A DNA stretch of 64,000 nucleotides, taken from Polaribacter ponticola (GTDB lineage: Bacteria > Bacteroidota > Bacteroidia > Flavobacteriales > Flavobacteriaceae). How positions within the stretch are numbered: the first letter of the stretch is position 1; each line of letters begins with the position of its first letter. Location: positions 1 through 64,000 of the forward strand of contig NZ_JAOSLC020000004.1 in NCBI RefSeq assembly GCF_026191475.2, read 5' to 3'. The notes under the pieces were generated by a model that was not told where the DNA came from, searched no databases, and saw only the letters and a program-made list of their open reading frames with translations. The position numbers were made by a program, and so were the translations under genes. Below, in pieces: positions 15,346-25,777 of this stretch.

Positions 15346-17574
15346 TTAGAAATTATAAGTTATTGTTGCTTTCGCAAAAAATGGTGCTCCAGGTGTAAAA
15401 TGAATTTCTTCAACTGAATTTGCTTCATTTTGTAATCTACTTTCCGTTGCAAATTGAGTTTCGTTCCACGCAACATCAAACAAGTTTTCTACAGAAACTC
15501 CAAAAGTAATGTCTTCCATTTTATAATTGATGTTTAAATCGCTTATAAAATACCCTTTTGCAGTTATCGAATTATCTTCATTTGCAGCTCTATCAGCTAA
15601 ATACCTGTATCTAAATCCGCCAGAAAAATTTCCTAAATCAGTAAAAGTTAAACCACCAGACATTGTAAAATTTGGCGCTAATGGAATATAATCTTCACCA
15701 GAAACTGCTTCTAAACTTCTTGCTTTTGTAATTGTTGCATCTGTATCAAAATAGATCTGATCTGTAATTTGATAACGAGCACCAAAATCGATTCCAAAAC
15801 GCTCAGATTTTCCTGATGGTTCTACAATACCTGCATCACCAACATACACAAATTCTTCTTCAGAAAACAAATACCAAACAGCAGTATTTAACACTAATTT
15901 TTTTGCTGGTTTCCAGATATTTCCTAAATCTAAACCATAAGCTCTTGGTAAAACTTTATCAGCATTTTGTTGTAAAACAACTCTTGCATCATTAGAATGA
16001 AATCCAATTCCAGATTTTAAAAACCATTGTAAATTATCATTTAGAGAATATAAAAAATTCAACTTCGGATTTACAATTACTTTTGTTTTACTCAATGTTT
16101 CGTATGCTGTACTTACGTTATCATTATATAAAAACTTAAAATAATCTAAACGAATTGCTGGTGAAATTTTAAATTTACCAATCTCAAATTCAGAATTAAA
16201 AAAAGCATACATATTTGTTTGTTGTACATCTCCAAATTGAATTCTATTTAACAACTGACTCCTATTTTTTGTATGAGATAATTCGTTATCCTTTATATTG
16301 TCAAAACGTAATCCTACACCTTTTGTAAACTTAGCTTCCACATTACCATACTTTTTTTCTGTAATAATTTTTGCATTCATTCCAAAAATATTTCTATCTT
16401 CAAATTGCTTAATTTGATCTCCGTTTATTGCATCATCCAAGAAAAAGGTAAAATTAGAATACAACTCAAAATCATATTTAGAATAAAAAGTGTTTGCAAT
16501 AAAAACAGCATCATTTTCAAGTGTTTTTTGTAATTGAATATTAATATTAGATCTAGAAGTAAATCCTCCTTCTGTATCATCTATTGCTCCAAATCGTGTT
16601 AAATTTCCATTAGCAACTTCCCTTTCCGGAATTTGGCCAGAAGCATCCCAACTACTTGTAAAATGAGATGCAGAAATAGTTAACTTATCTTTTCCGTTTA
16701 AAAAGGTATTGTATTTTGCAAATAAATTGAATCTATTAAAATTCTGTGGCGACTCAAAAGGACCATCTGTTTCTATATATTCTACAGCAACATAGGCATC
16801 GTCTTTTTTAGAATTTTCTAATAAATTAAACATACCAACTGTTCTTAGTGAGTTAAAATCTCCATAACCAATAGAAACAAGATTCTTATTAATAGCTGTT
16901 TTCGTAGAAAAATTAACATAACCAGCTGTGTTAAAATCACCTTGATTAGCATAATAAGGGCCTTTACCAAAATCGATATTTTTAATGGTTTCCGGAATTA
17001 CGAAATGCAAATCTGAATAACCTTGACCATGTGCATGAGAAACCATATTAATTGGCATACCATCTACAGAAAGCGTAATATCTGTTCCATGATCTATATC
17101 AAAACCTCTTAAAAAAATTTGTTCTGCCTTACCTCCTCCTGCATGTTGCCCAATAAATAAACCTGATACTTTTCTTAAAATTTCTTGAGAATTGTTAACA
17201 GGGTTTAAGTCTAAATCTACTCTAGCAATCGTTTGTAAAGCATTAATTTCTTTTCGCAAAACCAACTCTTCTAATTGAAAAATTTTTGTTGTTAAAATGA
17301 TGGTTATTCCGTTTTGTAAATGTTGTTTTGTAACATTTATAATTTTCTTTTCAAAACCTAAAACACTTATTTGTATTGTATTATTTACTGCTGTTTTTTC
17401 TATTATAAACCCACCGTTTTCATTGGTATGCGTATGTGTATTTGATGATTTATTTACAACATACACGTTTTCTAAAGGGTCATTAAACTGGTCTGTTATT
17501 CTACCTTTTAAGTCTTGAGAAAATCCTTTGATACAAAAAGCAAAAAGAAGAAAAAATATGATTTTATGAGTCAT
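15346..17574 (-). CDS. TonB-dependent outer-membrane receptor
   Basis: About 742 residues from ATG 17574; a TTG six codons earlier is less likely. Signal peptide (MTHKIIFFLLFAFCIKGFSQ), carboxypeptidase-D-like regulatory domain (residues about 20-105), plug domain (about 120-225, with GLFIGQHAGGGKAEQIFLRG and VDGMPIN), then a 22-stranded barrel ending in an aromatic KATITYNF. It is the last gene of the minus-strand operon, 20 bases after a TPR lipoprotein and downstream of two DUF4331 proteins. The plug contains the unusual histidine-rich HAHGQGYSDLHF. The substrate is unknown; a metal or metallophore is a guess from those histidines. Confidence 0.88.
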   Translation of the reverse strand: MTHKIIFFLLFAFCIKGFSQDLKGRITDQFNDPLENVYVVNKSSNTHTHTNENGGFIIEKTAVNNTIQISVLGFEKKIINVTKQHLQNGITIILTTKIFQLEELVLRKEINALQTIARVDLDLNPVNNSQEILRKVSGLFIGQHAGGGKAEQIFLRGFDIDHGTDITLSVDGMPINMVSHAHGQGYSDLHFVIPETIKNIDFGKGPYYANQGDFNTAGYVNFSTKTAINKNLVSIGYGDFNSLRTVGMFNLLENSKKDDAYVAVEYIETDGPFESPQNFNRFNLFAKYNTFLNGKDKLTISASHFTSSWDASGQIPEREVANGNLTRFGAIDDTEGGFTSRSNINIQLQKTLENDAVFIANTFYSKYDFELYSNFTFFLDDAINGDQIKQFEDRNIFGMNAKIITEKKYGNVEAKFTKGVGLRFDNIKDNELSHTKNRSQLLNRIQFGDVQQTNMYAFFNSEFEIGKFKISPAIRLDYFKFLYNDNVSTAYETLSKTKVIVNPKLNFLYSLNDNLQWFLKSGIGFHSNDARVVLQQNADKVLPRAYGLDLGNIWKPAKKLVLNTAVWYLFSEEEFVYVGDAGIVEPSGKSERFGIDFGARYQITDQIYFDTDATITKARSLEAVSGEDYIPLAPNFTMSGGLTFTDLGNFSGGFRYRYLADRAANEDNSITAKGYFISDLNINYKMEDITFGVSVENLFDVAWNETQFATESRLQNEANSVEEIHFTPGAPFFAKATITYNF

Positions 17575-17594
17575 TTTATTATTTTTTTGCAAAT

Positions 17595-18890
17595 TTATAT
17601 ATTCTTGATTTCATTTTCTGTTAAAGGACCTAATTCATATATTGCTCCTAACAATTCTTTCTTTAATTCTTGTGCTTTAAGATTATTTCCGTTCGCTTTT
17701 AAAATATTTACAGTATGCAATAAAGCTTCTGGTTCAAAAGTTTTACCAATTACATGGTTTTTAGAAATTTCAAGAGCTTTTATTGTTTTACCGTTTTTAT
17801 AATAAGCCCATGCTAATAAATCATAAGATTGTGCTGTTGGTCTTGCTTTTACTTCTTCTTTAGCAATTTCTAATGCTTTTTGTTTTTGTAAGTTATTATC
17901 CGCAAACAATAAAACATTGGATTTTGCATACATTGCTCCATATTTTTGGTTTGCAACTTTAGTTAAATACTTTTTAATTTCTTTTTCTTTTTCTGCAATA
18001 TTTCCCACATAATCTGCTATTTCTGCTCTCAATAAATGATAATCTGGAGCTGAGTTTTCAGAAACTACCGTTTCTAAAATTCTTAAAGCTTCATTAGGAT
18101 TACGTTCATAAGAATAAACGATCCAAGCAATTCCTTTTTTTGCATAACTATTATTCGGATTTATTTTTAAAGCATTTAAATAAGCATTGTAAGAATCTTT
18201 AATTCTGCCTGCATGACCATAATAATCTGCTAAATTTGTATAATTCCATTGGATTAAATTTTGATTTTTAGAAGATTTTGCAATTTTTAAAGCTTTCTCT
18301 AAATATTTAATAGCATTGTCTAAATTACCTATATGATCGTTGTATTTAGAAACTCTAATTAAATAATCAAAATCTTTAAAGTTTTTTACTTTTGATAAAT
18401 AACTTTCTACTTTTTTTAGGTTTCCAATTTCTAAATACACATCAATTAACATATAATGAGTTTGTAATAAACTTTCTCCATTATACTCCGCTTTTGTTAG
18501 TAGCTCTAAAGCTTCCTTAAAACGATGTTGAGATATATAATTTTTAGATAAACTTCTTAAATAACCTACATTATTAAAATTTGTTTTTTTATTTGCTAAA
18601 AGTAAATTCTCTTCAGCATTTTTTAGTTGATTGATATCTCCTGTTAATTGAAAAATTTGAGAATTTGCACTTGCTAATTTTGAGTTGTAAGGATATTGAC
18701 TTGGTGTTTTGTCTAATTTATTTTTCCAGAAATTCAACTCCTTGTTTGCCTTTTTTAAAGATGCATTTTCATCAATATTTAAATAAGTTTGGTAATCTCT
18801 TGGATTTGTTATTTGTTTAGTTTTATTTTTATTGCAACTTATTGCGATAGAAAAAGTTACAAACAATAAAATTAGTTGGATATTTTTCAT
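17595..18890 (-). CDS. TPR-repeat lipoprotein
   Basis: 431 residues with a lipoprotein signal (LFVTFSIAISC, lipobox cysteine near residue 19). The rest is tetratricopeptide-like helix pairs, for example LDNAIKYLEKALKIA, IKDSYNAYLNALKINPNN and ALEISKNHVIGKTFEPEAL. Probably an outer-membrane- or periplasm-anchored scaffold working with the downstream TonB receptor, as their 20-base spacing shows co-transcription. No enzymatic motif. Confidence 0.8.
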   Translation of the reverse strand: MKNIQLILLFVTFSIAISCNKNKTKQITNPRDYQTYLNIDENASLKKANKELNFWKNKLDKTPSQYPYNSKLASANSQIFQLTGDINQLKNAEENLLLANKKTNFNNVGYLRSLSKNYISQHRFKEALELLTKAEYNGESLLQTHYMLIDVYLEIGNLKKVESYLSKVKNFKDFDYLIRVSKYNDHIGNLDNAIKYLEKALKIAKSSKNQNLIQWNYTNLADYYGHAGRIKDSYNAYLNALKINPNNSYAKKGIAWIVYSYERNPNEALRILETVVSENSAPDYHLLRAEIADYVGNIAEKEKEIKKYLTKVANQKYGAMYAKSNVLLFADNNLQKQKALEIAKEEVKARPTAQSYDLLAWAYYKNGKTIKALEISKNHVIGKTFEPEALLHTVNILKANGNNLKAQELKKELLGAIYELGPLTENEIKNI

Positions 18891-18967
18891 AATTTGTAGT
18901 TTTAGGTTTTAATAAACTGGCGTAAATTGTAATACACCAGTTTATGAGTAAGTATATTTTATTTATT

Positions 18968-19531
18968 TTACCAAGGTGAAGCTAAATAAGGAAAAGAGGT
19001 TAAAAACTCTTTGTCGTTTGCATCTACATTATCATTTGATAAGTTTGGATTTTCTGTAAAATCTTCACCACCAAAAATCAATAATAATTCTACAGTAATT
19101 ACATCGTCTGCTAAAGCTCTACCTGTTAAAACATTTGTACCATCATAGAAAGTTGTAGTGCCATCTAAAGAAACATTTAAAACGTCTGTTGCTAACAAAC
19201 CTGTAAATGTAGCAGCATCTAAACCTAATGCATTTTTATCTCCAGAATTTGCATAAGCAGGACTTAAACTGGTTAAATTAGCTTCGAACATAGATTGAAA
19301 CGCTGCTCCTTGTTTAGAAGGTATCGTAGTATTAAATCTATCTTTACTAGATGAGGAAACGAAAACTGTATTTACAGCAGGTCTACCCATTTGATCTTTT
19401 ACTCTATAAGTTCCTGCAAATTCAGATTCTATAACAGTGTTAACCATTACTTCATTCTCATTATCAGAACAGCTTGCTAAAAAAATAGATAGCATAAAAA
19501 TTGAAAGGTATTTTATATTTTTTAAATTCAT
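18968..19531 (-). CDS. DUF4331-type lipoprotein (C-terminal-half-like)
   Basis: 187 residues with a lipobox (SIFLASCSDNE). The body resembles the C-terminal half of DUF4331 proteins: QMGRPAVNTVF, KDRFNTTIP, LTGRALADDVITVELLLIFGG and a terminal FLTSFPYLASPW. The gene upstream encodes the other part of the same family, so the classic DUF4331 protein seems divided over two genes here. Function unknown. Confidence 0.7.
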   Translation of the reverse strand: MNLKNIKYLSIFMLSIFLASCSDNENEVMVNTVIESEFAGTYRVKDQMGRPAVNTVFVSSSSKDRFNTTIPSKQGAAFQSMFEANLTSLSPAYANSGDKNALGLDAATFTGLLATDVLNVSLDGTTTFYDGTNVLTGRALADDVITVELLLIFGGEDFTENPNLSNDNVDANDKEFLTSFPYLASPW

Positions 19532-19559
19532 AATATTGTGTTTTAAGTTGTTAAATTTA

Positions 19560-20211
19560 TTATTGTTTCACTTTTGCTTGTACCCAAGTATTAATTGCCC
19601 CAGAGCCTCCAATTGCACTTTTAGGTACTTCAACTACTATCGATAATACATTAGACCCTGCAAAAGTATCTGAACCTGGATTACTAAAACCTGGTGCATT
19701 ACCTGCTAAAATTTCTCCGTATCTAGCAAAATCCATAAAAAAAGGATCATCTCTTGGTCCTGCAAAAAAATTCATATTATTACTATTCTCAATAACAGCA
19801 GAAGATCCATAAGAAGAAATTAATACTTCAGATTTTGTTGCCATATCATCAATTTTACTATCGATACCTGTAATGCTTGGCACATAAGGCCCAAAGAAAT
19901 ACATTTTTTCCATTTTTAGGAATAGCTTGTATCACGTAATCTTCTACTTTATCATCATTTGTATCAATATTAAACTGAATCATTACGTTTTCATCAAAAG
20001 TTGCATCTGCTGTTGAAGAAGGACTTAACAAGCCTTGTACATTTGCTACAAAAACTAAATTATTTGTATCTTCTCCTTGAAATGCATAGAAATCTGTAAT
20101 ATCTGCACTTGTTCCACTTATTGCAGGTGCATCTATATGATCTGCTGCAATTGTAATTAAACCAATTATCGCTGAGAAAATGGTTACTACTAAAATTTTA
20201 CTTTTTTTCAT
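19560..20211 (-). CDS. DUF4331 family secreted protein (frameshifted)
   Basis: Reconstructed length about 216 residues. Signal peptide followed by the family start DHIDAPAISGTSADITDFYAF. An extra A in the run near 19908 splits it after AIPKNGK, and the second frame continues MYFFGPYVPSITGID to the stop at 19560. First gene of the operon DUF4331 - DUF4331 lipoprotein - TPR lipoprotein - TonB receptor. No catalytic motif known. Confidence 0.75.
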
Positions 20212-20402
20212 TGTGTGAGTTTTTAAGTTAATAATTAATTGAATCTCACTAATACTTACGAGAAGAATTGAAGTACGGTTTTAAAAAGTTTATTTTTTTT
20301 GATTTATTTTATAAATCCTTATAAACAAAGAGAAAAATGAAATAAAAAAAATTATAATTCCAGTAAATATTTGTAGTATTGTAAAAGAAATTTTAATGAA
20401 AT

Positions 20403-21232
20403 TTGGAAAATAATAATAAAAAAATAGGATGGAAACATCGACTTCATGAAATTATTTATGAAGCAGATACTGGTGAAGGAAAACTATTTGATGTTATATT
20501 ATTAGTAGCTATAATTGCTAGTATTATTTTAGTAATGTTAGAAAGTGTTGAAAGCTTTGATGCTGAATATCACAATTTCTTAAATATTTCTGAATGGATT
20601 ATTACAATTCTTTTTTCTATTGAATACATTATTAGAATTATTACAATTAAAAAACCTTTTAAATATATATTTAGTTTTTTTGGTATTATAGATTTGTTAT
20701 CAACTATACCTAAATATTTATCTTTTATACTTGTAGGTTCACACAATTTGGCTGCTTTAAGAGCTTTACGTTTACTTAGAATTTTTAGAATATTAAAATT
20801 AGCTAGATATATAGGAGCTTCTAATCGGTTATTAATTGCCTTAAAAGCAAGTAGGGCCAAAATTTTAGTATTTCTTTTTTTGTAATTATTCTATGTGTAA
20901 TTCTTGGTACTGTTATGTATATGGTAGAAGGAGAAGAAAATGGATTTACTAGTATTCCTAGAAGTGTTTATTGGGCTATAGTTACCTTAACCACTGTTGG
21001 TTACGGAGACATTGCTCCTCATACTCCATTAGGTCAATTTATTGCAAGTATAATTATGGTTTTAGGTTACGGTATTATTGCAATACCAACAGGAATTGTA
21101 ACTACAGAAATGACAAAATCTGAGCAAAACAAAATAGAAACAAATACACAATCTTGTCCTAGTTGTTTAAAAAATAATCATAAAGAAAAAGCTGTTTTTT
21201 GCTATAATTGCGGAAGTCAATTAAATCCATGA
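20403..21232 (+). CDS. voltage-gated-type potassium channel with C-terminal zinc ribbon (frameshifted)
   Basis: Reconstructed length about 276 residues from a TTG start; a frame slip in the T-run near 20876-20882 separates the two halves. Six helices: S1 near [20 protein letters not shown]4 with regularly spaced arginines ([19 protein letters not shown]), and a pore with the potassium filter TLTTVGYGD. After S6 come about 45 cytoplasmic residues with two CxxC pairs ([17 protein letters not shown]), a zinc-ribbon module unusual on such channels. Its stop overlaps the miaA start. Confidence 0.8.
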
Positions 21233-22142
21233 TGAAAAATACATTAATTACAATTGTTGGACCTACTGCTATTGGTAAAACTGCATTAAGCATAAAGCTT
21301 GCAAATTATTTTAACAGCGAAATTATTTCTTGCGATTCTAGACAATTTTATAAAGAAATGAGAATTGGAACTGCTGTTCCTGAACCAGAAGAACTTGCTG
21401 CTGCAAAACACCATTTCATCCAAAATAGGAGTATTTTTGAAGATTATAATGTTGGAAATTTTGAAAGAGATGCTCTAAAAAAAATAGAAAACTTATTTGA
21501 AAAAAATCCTATTCAAATTATGGTAGGAGGAAGTGGCTTATATGTAGATGCTGTACTTAATGGATTGGATTATTTCCCAGAAGTAGATCCTAAAATAAGA
21601 GAAAACCTTTCTAAACAACTACAAGAAAAAGGAATTGAGTTTTTACAAAAAAAATTAAAAGAATTAGATATTGATACTTATAATACAATTGCCATAGACA
21701 ATCCGCATAGAATTATGAGAGCTTTAGAGGTTTGTATTGGATCTAACACACCCTACTCTACTTTTAAAAATAAACCCAAAGCTCCAAGAAACTTTAATTT
21801 AATTAAAGTTGGTTTAAACGCCGATAGAGACATTATTTATAAAAGAATTAACCAACGAGTAGATATTATGATTGAAAATGGGTTAATTGATGAAGCTAAA
21901 AACCTATACTTAAATAAAGAATTAAACGCTTTACAAACTGTTGGATATAGAGAGTTATTCTCTTTTTTCGATGGTAATTTTACTAAAGAATTTGCTATTT
22001 CGGAAATTAAAAAAATACGAGACGATTTGCAAAAAGGCAATTAACTTGGTTTAAAAAAGACGAAAACACATTATGGTTTGATTATCAAACAAATATAAAC
22101 CAAATTACAAATGAAATTTCTAATAAAATTAACACTTTTTAG
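21229..22142 (+). CDS. miaA: tRNA dimethylallyltransferase MiaA (frameshifted near C-terminus)
   Basis: About 304 residues when corrected. P-loop GPTAIGKT, then [18 protein letters not shown] (substrate-binding Asp/Ser), HRIMRALEV and [10 protein letters not shown]. It adds the dimethylallyl group to A37 of UNN-reading tRNAs. A missing A in the run near 22013 ends the first frame at 22044. The corrected frame reads [16 protein letters not shown] and ends at 22142 with the expected family C-terminus. The start overlaps the channel stop as ATGA. Confidence 0.9.
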
Positions 22143-22175
22143 GTTTTCAAATTTTAAGTAATAACTTAGCTTTTA

Positions 22176-22183
22176 TATATTTG
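22176..22183 (+). promoter_or_regulatory. -7 box of the ompH-like gene
   Basis: TATATTTG matches TAnnTTTG, 20 bases before the start codon. Confidence 0.5.
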
Positions 22184-22202
22184 CGCCACAAAAACTATAT
22201 CC

Positions 22203-22721
22203 ATGAAATCAAAAATTACAATTCTTTTTATTACATTTTTAAGTACTATTTCTTTAGCACAAACTAAAGTTGGTACCATAAATAGTGATTATATTATGAG
22301 CCTAATGCCAGAATCTCAAATAGTTTATAATAGAGCAAAAGCTTATGGAGCAAAATTAGACTCATTGTTTGATATTAAAGCTCAAAATTTTAAAACTAAA
22401 GTAGATGCTTTTAGGAAAAGTGAAAAAGAGATGGACGAAGCTCTAAAAAAGACTAAAGTATCAGAAATTTCTGCATTAGAACTAGACATCAAAAAATATA
22501 AAGACAACGGAAATAAATTAATGCAATTAAAACAAGATGAATTAATGCGCCCTTTATATAAAAAATTAGGCGATGCAATAAATCAAGTTGCAAAAGAGCA
22601 AGGTTATACTCAAGTATTAACTTCTACAGGAAATCAGTTTGTTTACATCGACGAAAAGTTTGATATAACTAAATTAGTAATGAATAAATTAGGTGTAAAA
22701 GAACCAGAAGTTAAAAAATAG
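22203..22721 (+). CDS. OmpH/Skp-family periplasmic chaperone
   Basis: 172 residues. Signal peptide (ITILFITFLSTISLA). VGTINSDYIMSLMPESQ at the start of the mature protein and a long coiled coil (residues about 50-125) are typical of Skp/OmpH. A C-terminal strand region reads YIDEKFDITKLVMNKLG. It holds unfolded outer-membrane proteins in the periplasm. Single-gene unit with its own -7 box and a strong terminator. Confidence 0.85.
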   Translation: MKSKITILFITFLSTISLAQTKVGTINSDYIMSLMPESQIVYNRAKAYGAKLDSLFDIKAQNFKTKVDAFRKSEKEMDEALKKTKVSEISALELDIKKYKDNGNKLMQLKQDELMRPLYKKLGDAINQVAKEQGYTQVLTSTGNQFVYIDEKFDITKLVMNKLGVKEPEVKK

Positions 22722-22731
22722 ATTCTTTTAA

Positions 22732-22772
22732 TTACATAAAAAAACTCGCTTATTGCGAGTTTTTTTATGTAA
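22732..22772 (+). terminator. terminator after the ompH-like gene
   Basis: Near-perfect 18-bp stem (ACTCGC/GCGAGT core extended by A/T pairs) with a T-run. It can work in both directions. Confidence 0.85.
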
Positions 22773-22831
22773 TTGTATATTATTACAATCCAATTTACTT
22801 GTTTTAGCTAATATTAAAGTCTAGAATAACT

Positions 22832-23059
22832 TTATTCTAAATCTTTCATTTCAGCATCATAAAACTCACCAGCTTTATCCATTAAATCTGCTAATTCTGT
22901 TGCTATATCTTCTTCTTTTTCTCCAGTCAAATCTTCAAACCATTCAATTTCATCGTCTTTTAAATTAATTATAAAACGTGGGAATTCTGTATGTAATACA
23001 AAAATATCGTCTGGATAATTGCTGTTATCTGCTAATAAAAACTTAGGTAATTCCATCAT
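22832..23059 (-). CDS. small acidic conserved-type hypothetical protein
   Basis: 75 residues, strongly acidic, with no signal peptide or membrane segment. Contains FPRFIINLKDDEIEWFEDLTGE and a helical acidic C-terminus. I do not recognise a characterised family, but its composition and compactness look like a genuine cytosolic protein. It is separated from the MATE gene by about 100 bases. Confidence 0.6.
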   Translation of the reverse strand: MMELPKFLLADNSNYPDDIFVLHTEFPRFIINLKDDEIEWFEDLTGEKEEDIATELADLMDKAGEFYDAEMKDLE

Positions 23060-23155
23060 ATTTGTTTTATTTAGTTCATTTACTCATGTTTTATTATGAG
23101 AAAATGAAATTATTATTTTCTTTTTTTAAGAGCAAGTTTCTCTTTATAAATTTAA

Positions 23156-24553
23156 TTAGTTAATTTCGAGTTTAATGTTTTCTTTATCTTTTATTAATTT
23201 TAAAGTTAAAGAATTAAATCTAATAAATAATAAAATTGATGCAGTAGTTAAACCTGCTAATAAACCTAACCAAATACCAAAACTACCATACATTTCTTCT
23301 TTACCTAAAAAATAAGAAACAGGAAAACCGACAACCCAATAAGAAATAAAAGTAAGAAATGTTGGTATTTTAACATCTTGTAAACCTCTTAAAGCACCAA
23401 GTACAACTACTTGTATACTATCAGAAATTTGGAAAAAAGCAGCAGCAATTAATAATTGAGAAGCAATAGAAAGTACTTCCATATTATCTACATAATTAAC
23501 TTTATCACTTAAATCAACATAAATTGTTGGCATTACTTTATGAAAAATAAAGAATACTAAAGCAAAAATTACTGCTAATATTAACCCTAAAAAAAAGATA
23601 GAAAAAGCGATTCTTCTTAACTCTTTAAAATTTTGCAATCCTTTTTGGTTTCCTACTCTAATCATTGAAGCCACACTTAAACCCATTGCAACCATAAAGG
23701 TCATAGATGATAAATTTAAAGCTATTTGATTTGCTGCTTGTGGGTTTTTACCCAATAAACCACTTAACCATATCGCAGAAGTAAAAATTGCAACTTCAAA
23801 AAACATTTGCATAGCACTTAGTGATCCAATATTAATTATTTTTTTTATCATTAAAACATCTAGCACAAAGAATTTTATATTCTTAACAATTTGTGCAGAT
23901 CGTTTTTTATAACGCAATAATATTGCTAAGTAAACAACCATAATTACTCTTGAAATTAACGTACCGTAGGCTGCACCAACAATTCCCATTTCCGGAAATC
24001 CAAATTTTCCAAAAATTAAAATGTAATTTAAAACTACATTCACAATATTAGCAATAAGTGTAGCATACATAGGGTATTTTGTCATAGACATACCATCGCT
24101 AAATTGTTTAATAGCTTGGAAAATAACTAATGGAATTAATGAAAAAGCAACTAAATTAAGATAAGGAATTGCTAAGGCTACAACTTCTTCTGGTTGTTTC
24201 ATTAAATACATAAGAGGTTTTGATAAAAACACTAAAAGGAATAATAAAACACCTAAAGAAGTACACAAAAATAACCCGTGTTTATAAGTAGATCTAGCTT
24301 GTTGTAAATTATTTGATGAATCTGCTTCTGCAATTAAGGGTGTTATAGCAGTAGAAAAACCAATACCAATAGACATAGCAATAAACATAAAACTATTACC
24401 CAAAGAAACCGCAGCTAATTCTGCTGTTCCAATTTGCCCTACCATAATATTATCTACAAAAGAAACAAATGTATGTCCTAACATACCTAACATAACAGGT
24501 GCTGCAAGTTTCCAATTGTATTTAAATTCTGAAGTATATTGTTTAATATTCAC
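23156..24553 (-). CDS. MATE-family efflux transporter
   Basis: 465 residues with twelve membrane helices. Family motifs near helix 1 (APVMLGMLGHTFVSFVDNIMVGQIGTAEL) and helix 7 (MFFEVAIFTSAIW) are seen. NorM-like exporters use a sodium or proton gradient to expel cationic drugs. Intact, single gene. Confidence 0.9.
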   Translation of the reverse strand: MNIKQYTSEFKYNWKLAAPVMLGMLGHTFVSFVDNIMVGQIGTAELAAVSLGNSFMFIAMSIGIGFSTAITPLIAEADSSNNLQQARSTYKHGLFLCTSLGVLLFLLVFLSKPLMYLMKQPEEVVALAIPYLNLVAFSLIPLVIFQAIKQFSDGMSMTKYPMYATLIANIVNVVLNYILIFGKFGFPEMGIVGAAYGTLISRVIMVVYLAILLRYKKRSAQIVKNIKFFVLDVLMIKKIINIGSLSAMQMFFEVAIFTSAIWLSGLLGKNPQAANQIALNLSSMTFMVAMGLSVASMIRVGNQKGLQNFKELRRIAFSIFFLGLILAVIFALVFFIFHKVMPTIYVDLSDKVNYVDNMEVLSIASQLLIAAAFFQISDSIQVVVLGALRGLQDVKIPTFLTFISYWVVGFPVSYFLGKEEMYGSFGIWLGLLAGLTTASILLFIRFNSLTLKLIKDKENIKLEIN

Positions 24554-24861
24554 TTTAATTATAAATTTTCCGTTGGCAAAAATACAAATTTGAAAACCTA
24601 AAGAATGTTATTTTACTAATTAAAAGCAAGTGAAATTTATAATTTCATAAATATAATACTTCAATATATCTTAAATTAAGAAAATGTTATTATTAATAAT
24701 TTATAATTTTTATTTTACTTATTAAGAAGTTAAGACGACTGTTGTTTTAAAACCTTAAAAGTCAATCAGTTATTTTGTTAATAAGCAATTGCAAAAACTA
24801 CTTATTTATACAAAGAGTTTTTCTTTTTTATCTTATTTTTGATAAAAATAAAAAAAATAAA
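24554..24861 (+). other. 308-base intergenic region
   Basis: AT-rich spacer between the divergent MATE and tpx genes. Apart from a -7-like TATTTTTG at 24834-24841 in front of tpx I see no gene, repeat or stable hairpin. Confidence 0.4.
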
Positions 24862-25358
24862 ATGGCAGATATTACTCTAAAAGGAAATGCAATAAATACA
24901 ATTGGTAACCTACCTAATAAAGGTACTAAAGCTAAAGATTTTAATCTTACAGCTGTAGATTTATCTAAAAAAACTTTAGTAGATTTTTCTGGAAAAAAAT
25001 AATTTTAAACATTTTTCCAAGTGTAGATACTGGAACGTGCGCTACATCTGTTAGAGAATTTAATAAAAAAGCCTCAGAATTAGAAAATACTGTTGTTTTA
25101 TGTATTTCTAGAGATTTACCTTTTGCGCAAGCTCGTTTTTGTGGTGCAGAAGGAATTGAAAATGTTGTAATGCTTTCTGATTTTGCTACTGGTGAATTTG
25201 GTAAAGATTATGAATTAGAAATTGTAAACGGACCACTAGCCAACTTACACTCTAGAGCAATTGTAATAATTGATGAAAACGGAAATATTGTTTATAACGA
25301 ACAGATTTCTGAAATTGTAGACGAACCTAATTATGAAGCTGCTTTAAAAGCTTTATAA
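24862..25358 (+). CDS. tpx: thiol peroxidase Tpx (frameshifted)
   Basis: 165 residues once a missing A in the run near 24996 is restored. Starts at ATG 24862 (MADITLKGN). Peroxidatic cysteine in SVDTGTCATSVREF (Cys60) and resolving cysteine in FAQARFCGAEG (Cys94), as in atypical 2-Cys Tpx. It reduces peroxides with thioredoxin. Two bases separate it from dgkA, so the two are probably co-transcribed. Confidence 0.9.
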
Positions 25359-25359
25359 T

Positions 25360-25740
25360 ATGAAAAATACTAAAGATGGTTTTTTTATTGGTAGAGTTAA
25401 AAGTGTAAAATTTGCTTTAAAAGGTATGTGGATTTTAATAACTACTGAAGATAGTATTAAAGCGCAGTTATTTTTTGCTTTTATAGCTACAATTTTAGGG
25501 TTTTATTTCGATATTTCGGGTACAGAATGGGCTATTCAAGTTCTAGCTATTGGATTGGTATTAGTTGCAGAAGCTGCAAATACAGCAATTGAAGAAGTAG
25601 CAGACTTTATACATCCAGAATACCATGAAAAAATTGGATTAATTAAAGATATTGCAGCAGGTGCACCTAGTTTTGCTGCTTTTATTTCTTTAATTATTGT
25701 TGGTATAATTTATGTACCAAAAATACTAGTCTTATTTTAA
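25360..25740 (+). CDS. dgkA: diacylglycerol/undecaprenol kinase family protein
   Basis: 126 residues, three membrane helices, with the DgkA signature EAANTAIEEVADF (catalytic glutamates). It phosphorylates diacylglycerol or undecaprenol at the inner membrane. Directly follows tpx and precedes ftsK by 37 bases. Confidence 0.9.
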   Translation: MKNTKDGFFIGRVKSVKFALKGMWILITTEDSIKAQLFFAFIATILGFYFDISGTEWAIQVLAIGLVLVAEAANTAIEEVADFIHPEYHEKIGLIKDIAAGAPSFAAFISLIIVGIIYVPKILVLF

Positions 25741-25777
25741 TAAGAGATAATCAATACCAAAAGAATTTTTAAATTTA

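Noticed and set aside
23156..24553. The MATE exporter as part of the accessory cassette region
   Set aside because: No palindromes or IS flanks, composition and neighbours look like core chromosome; an ordinary transporter.
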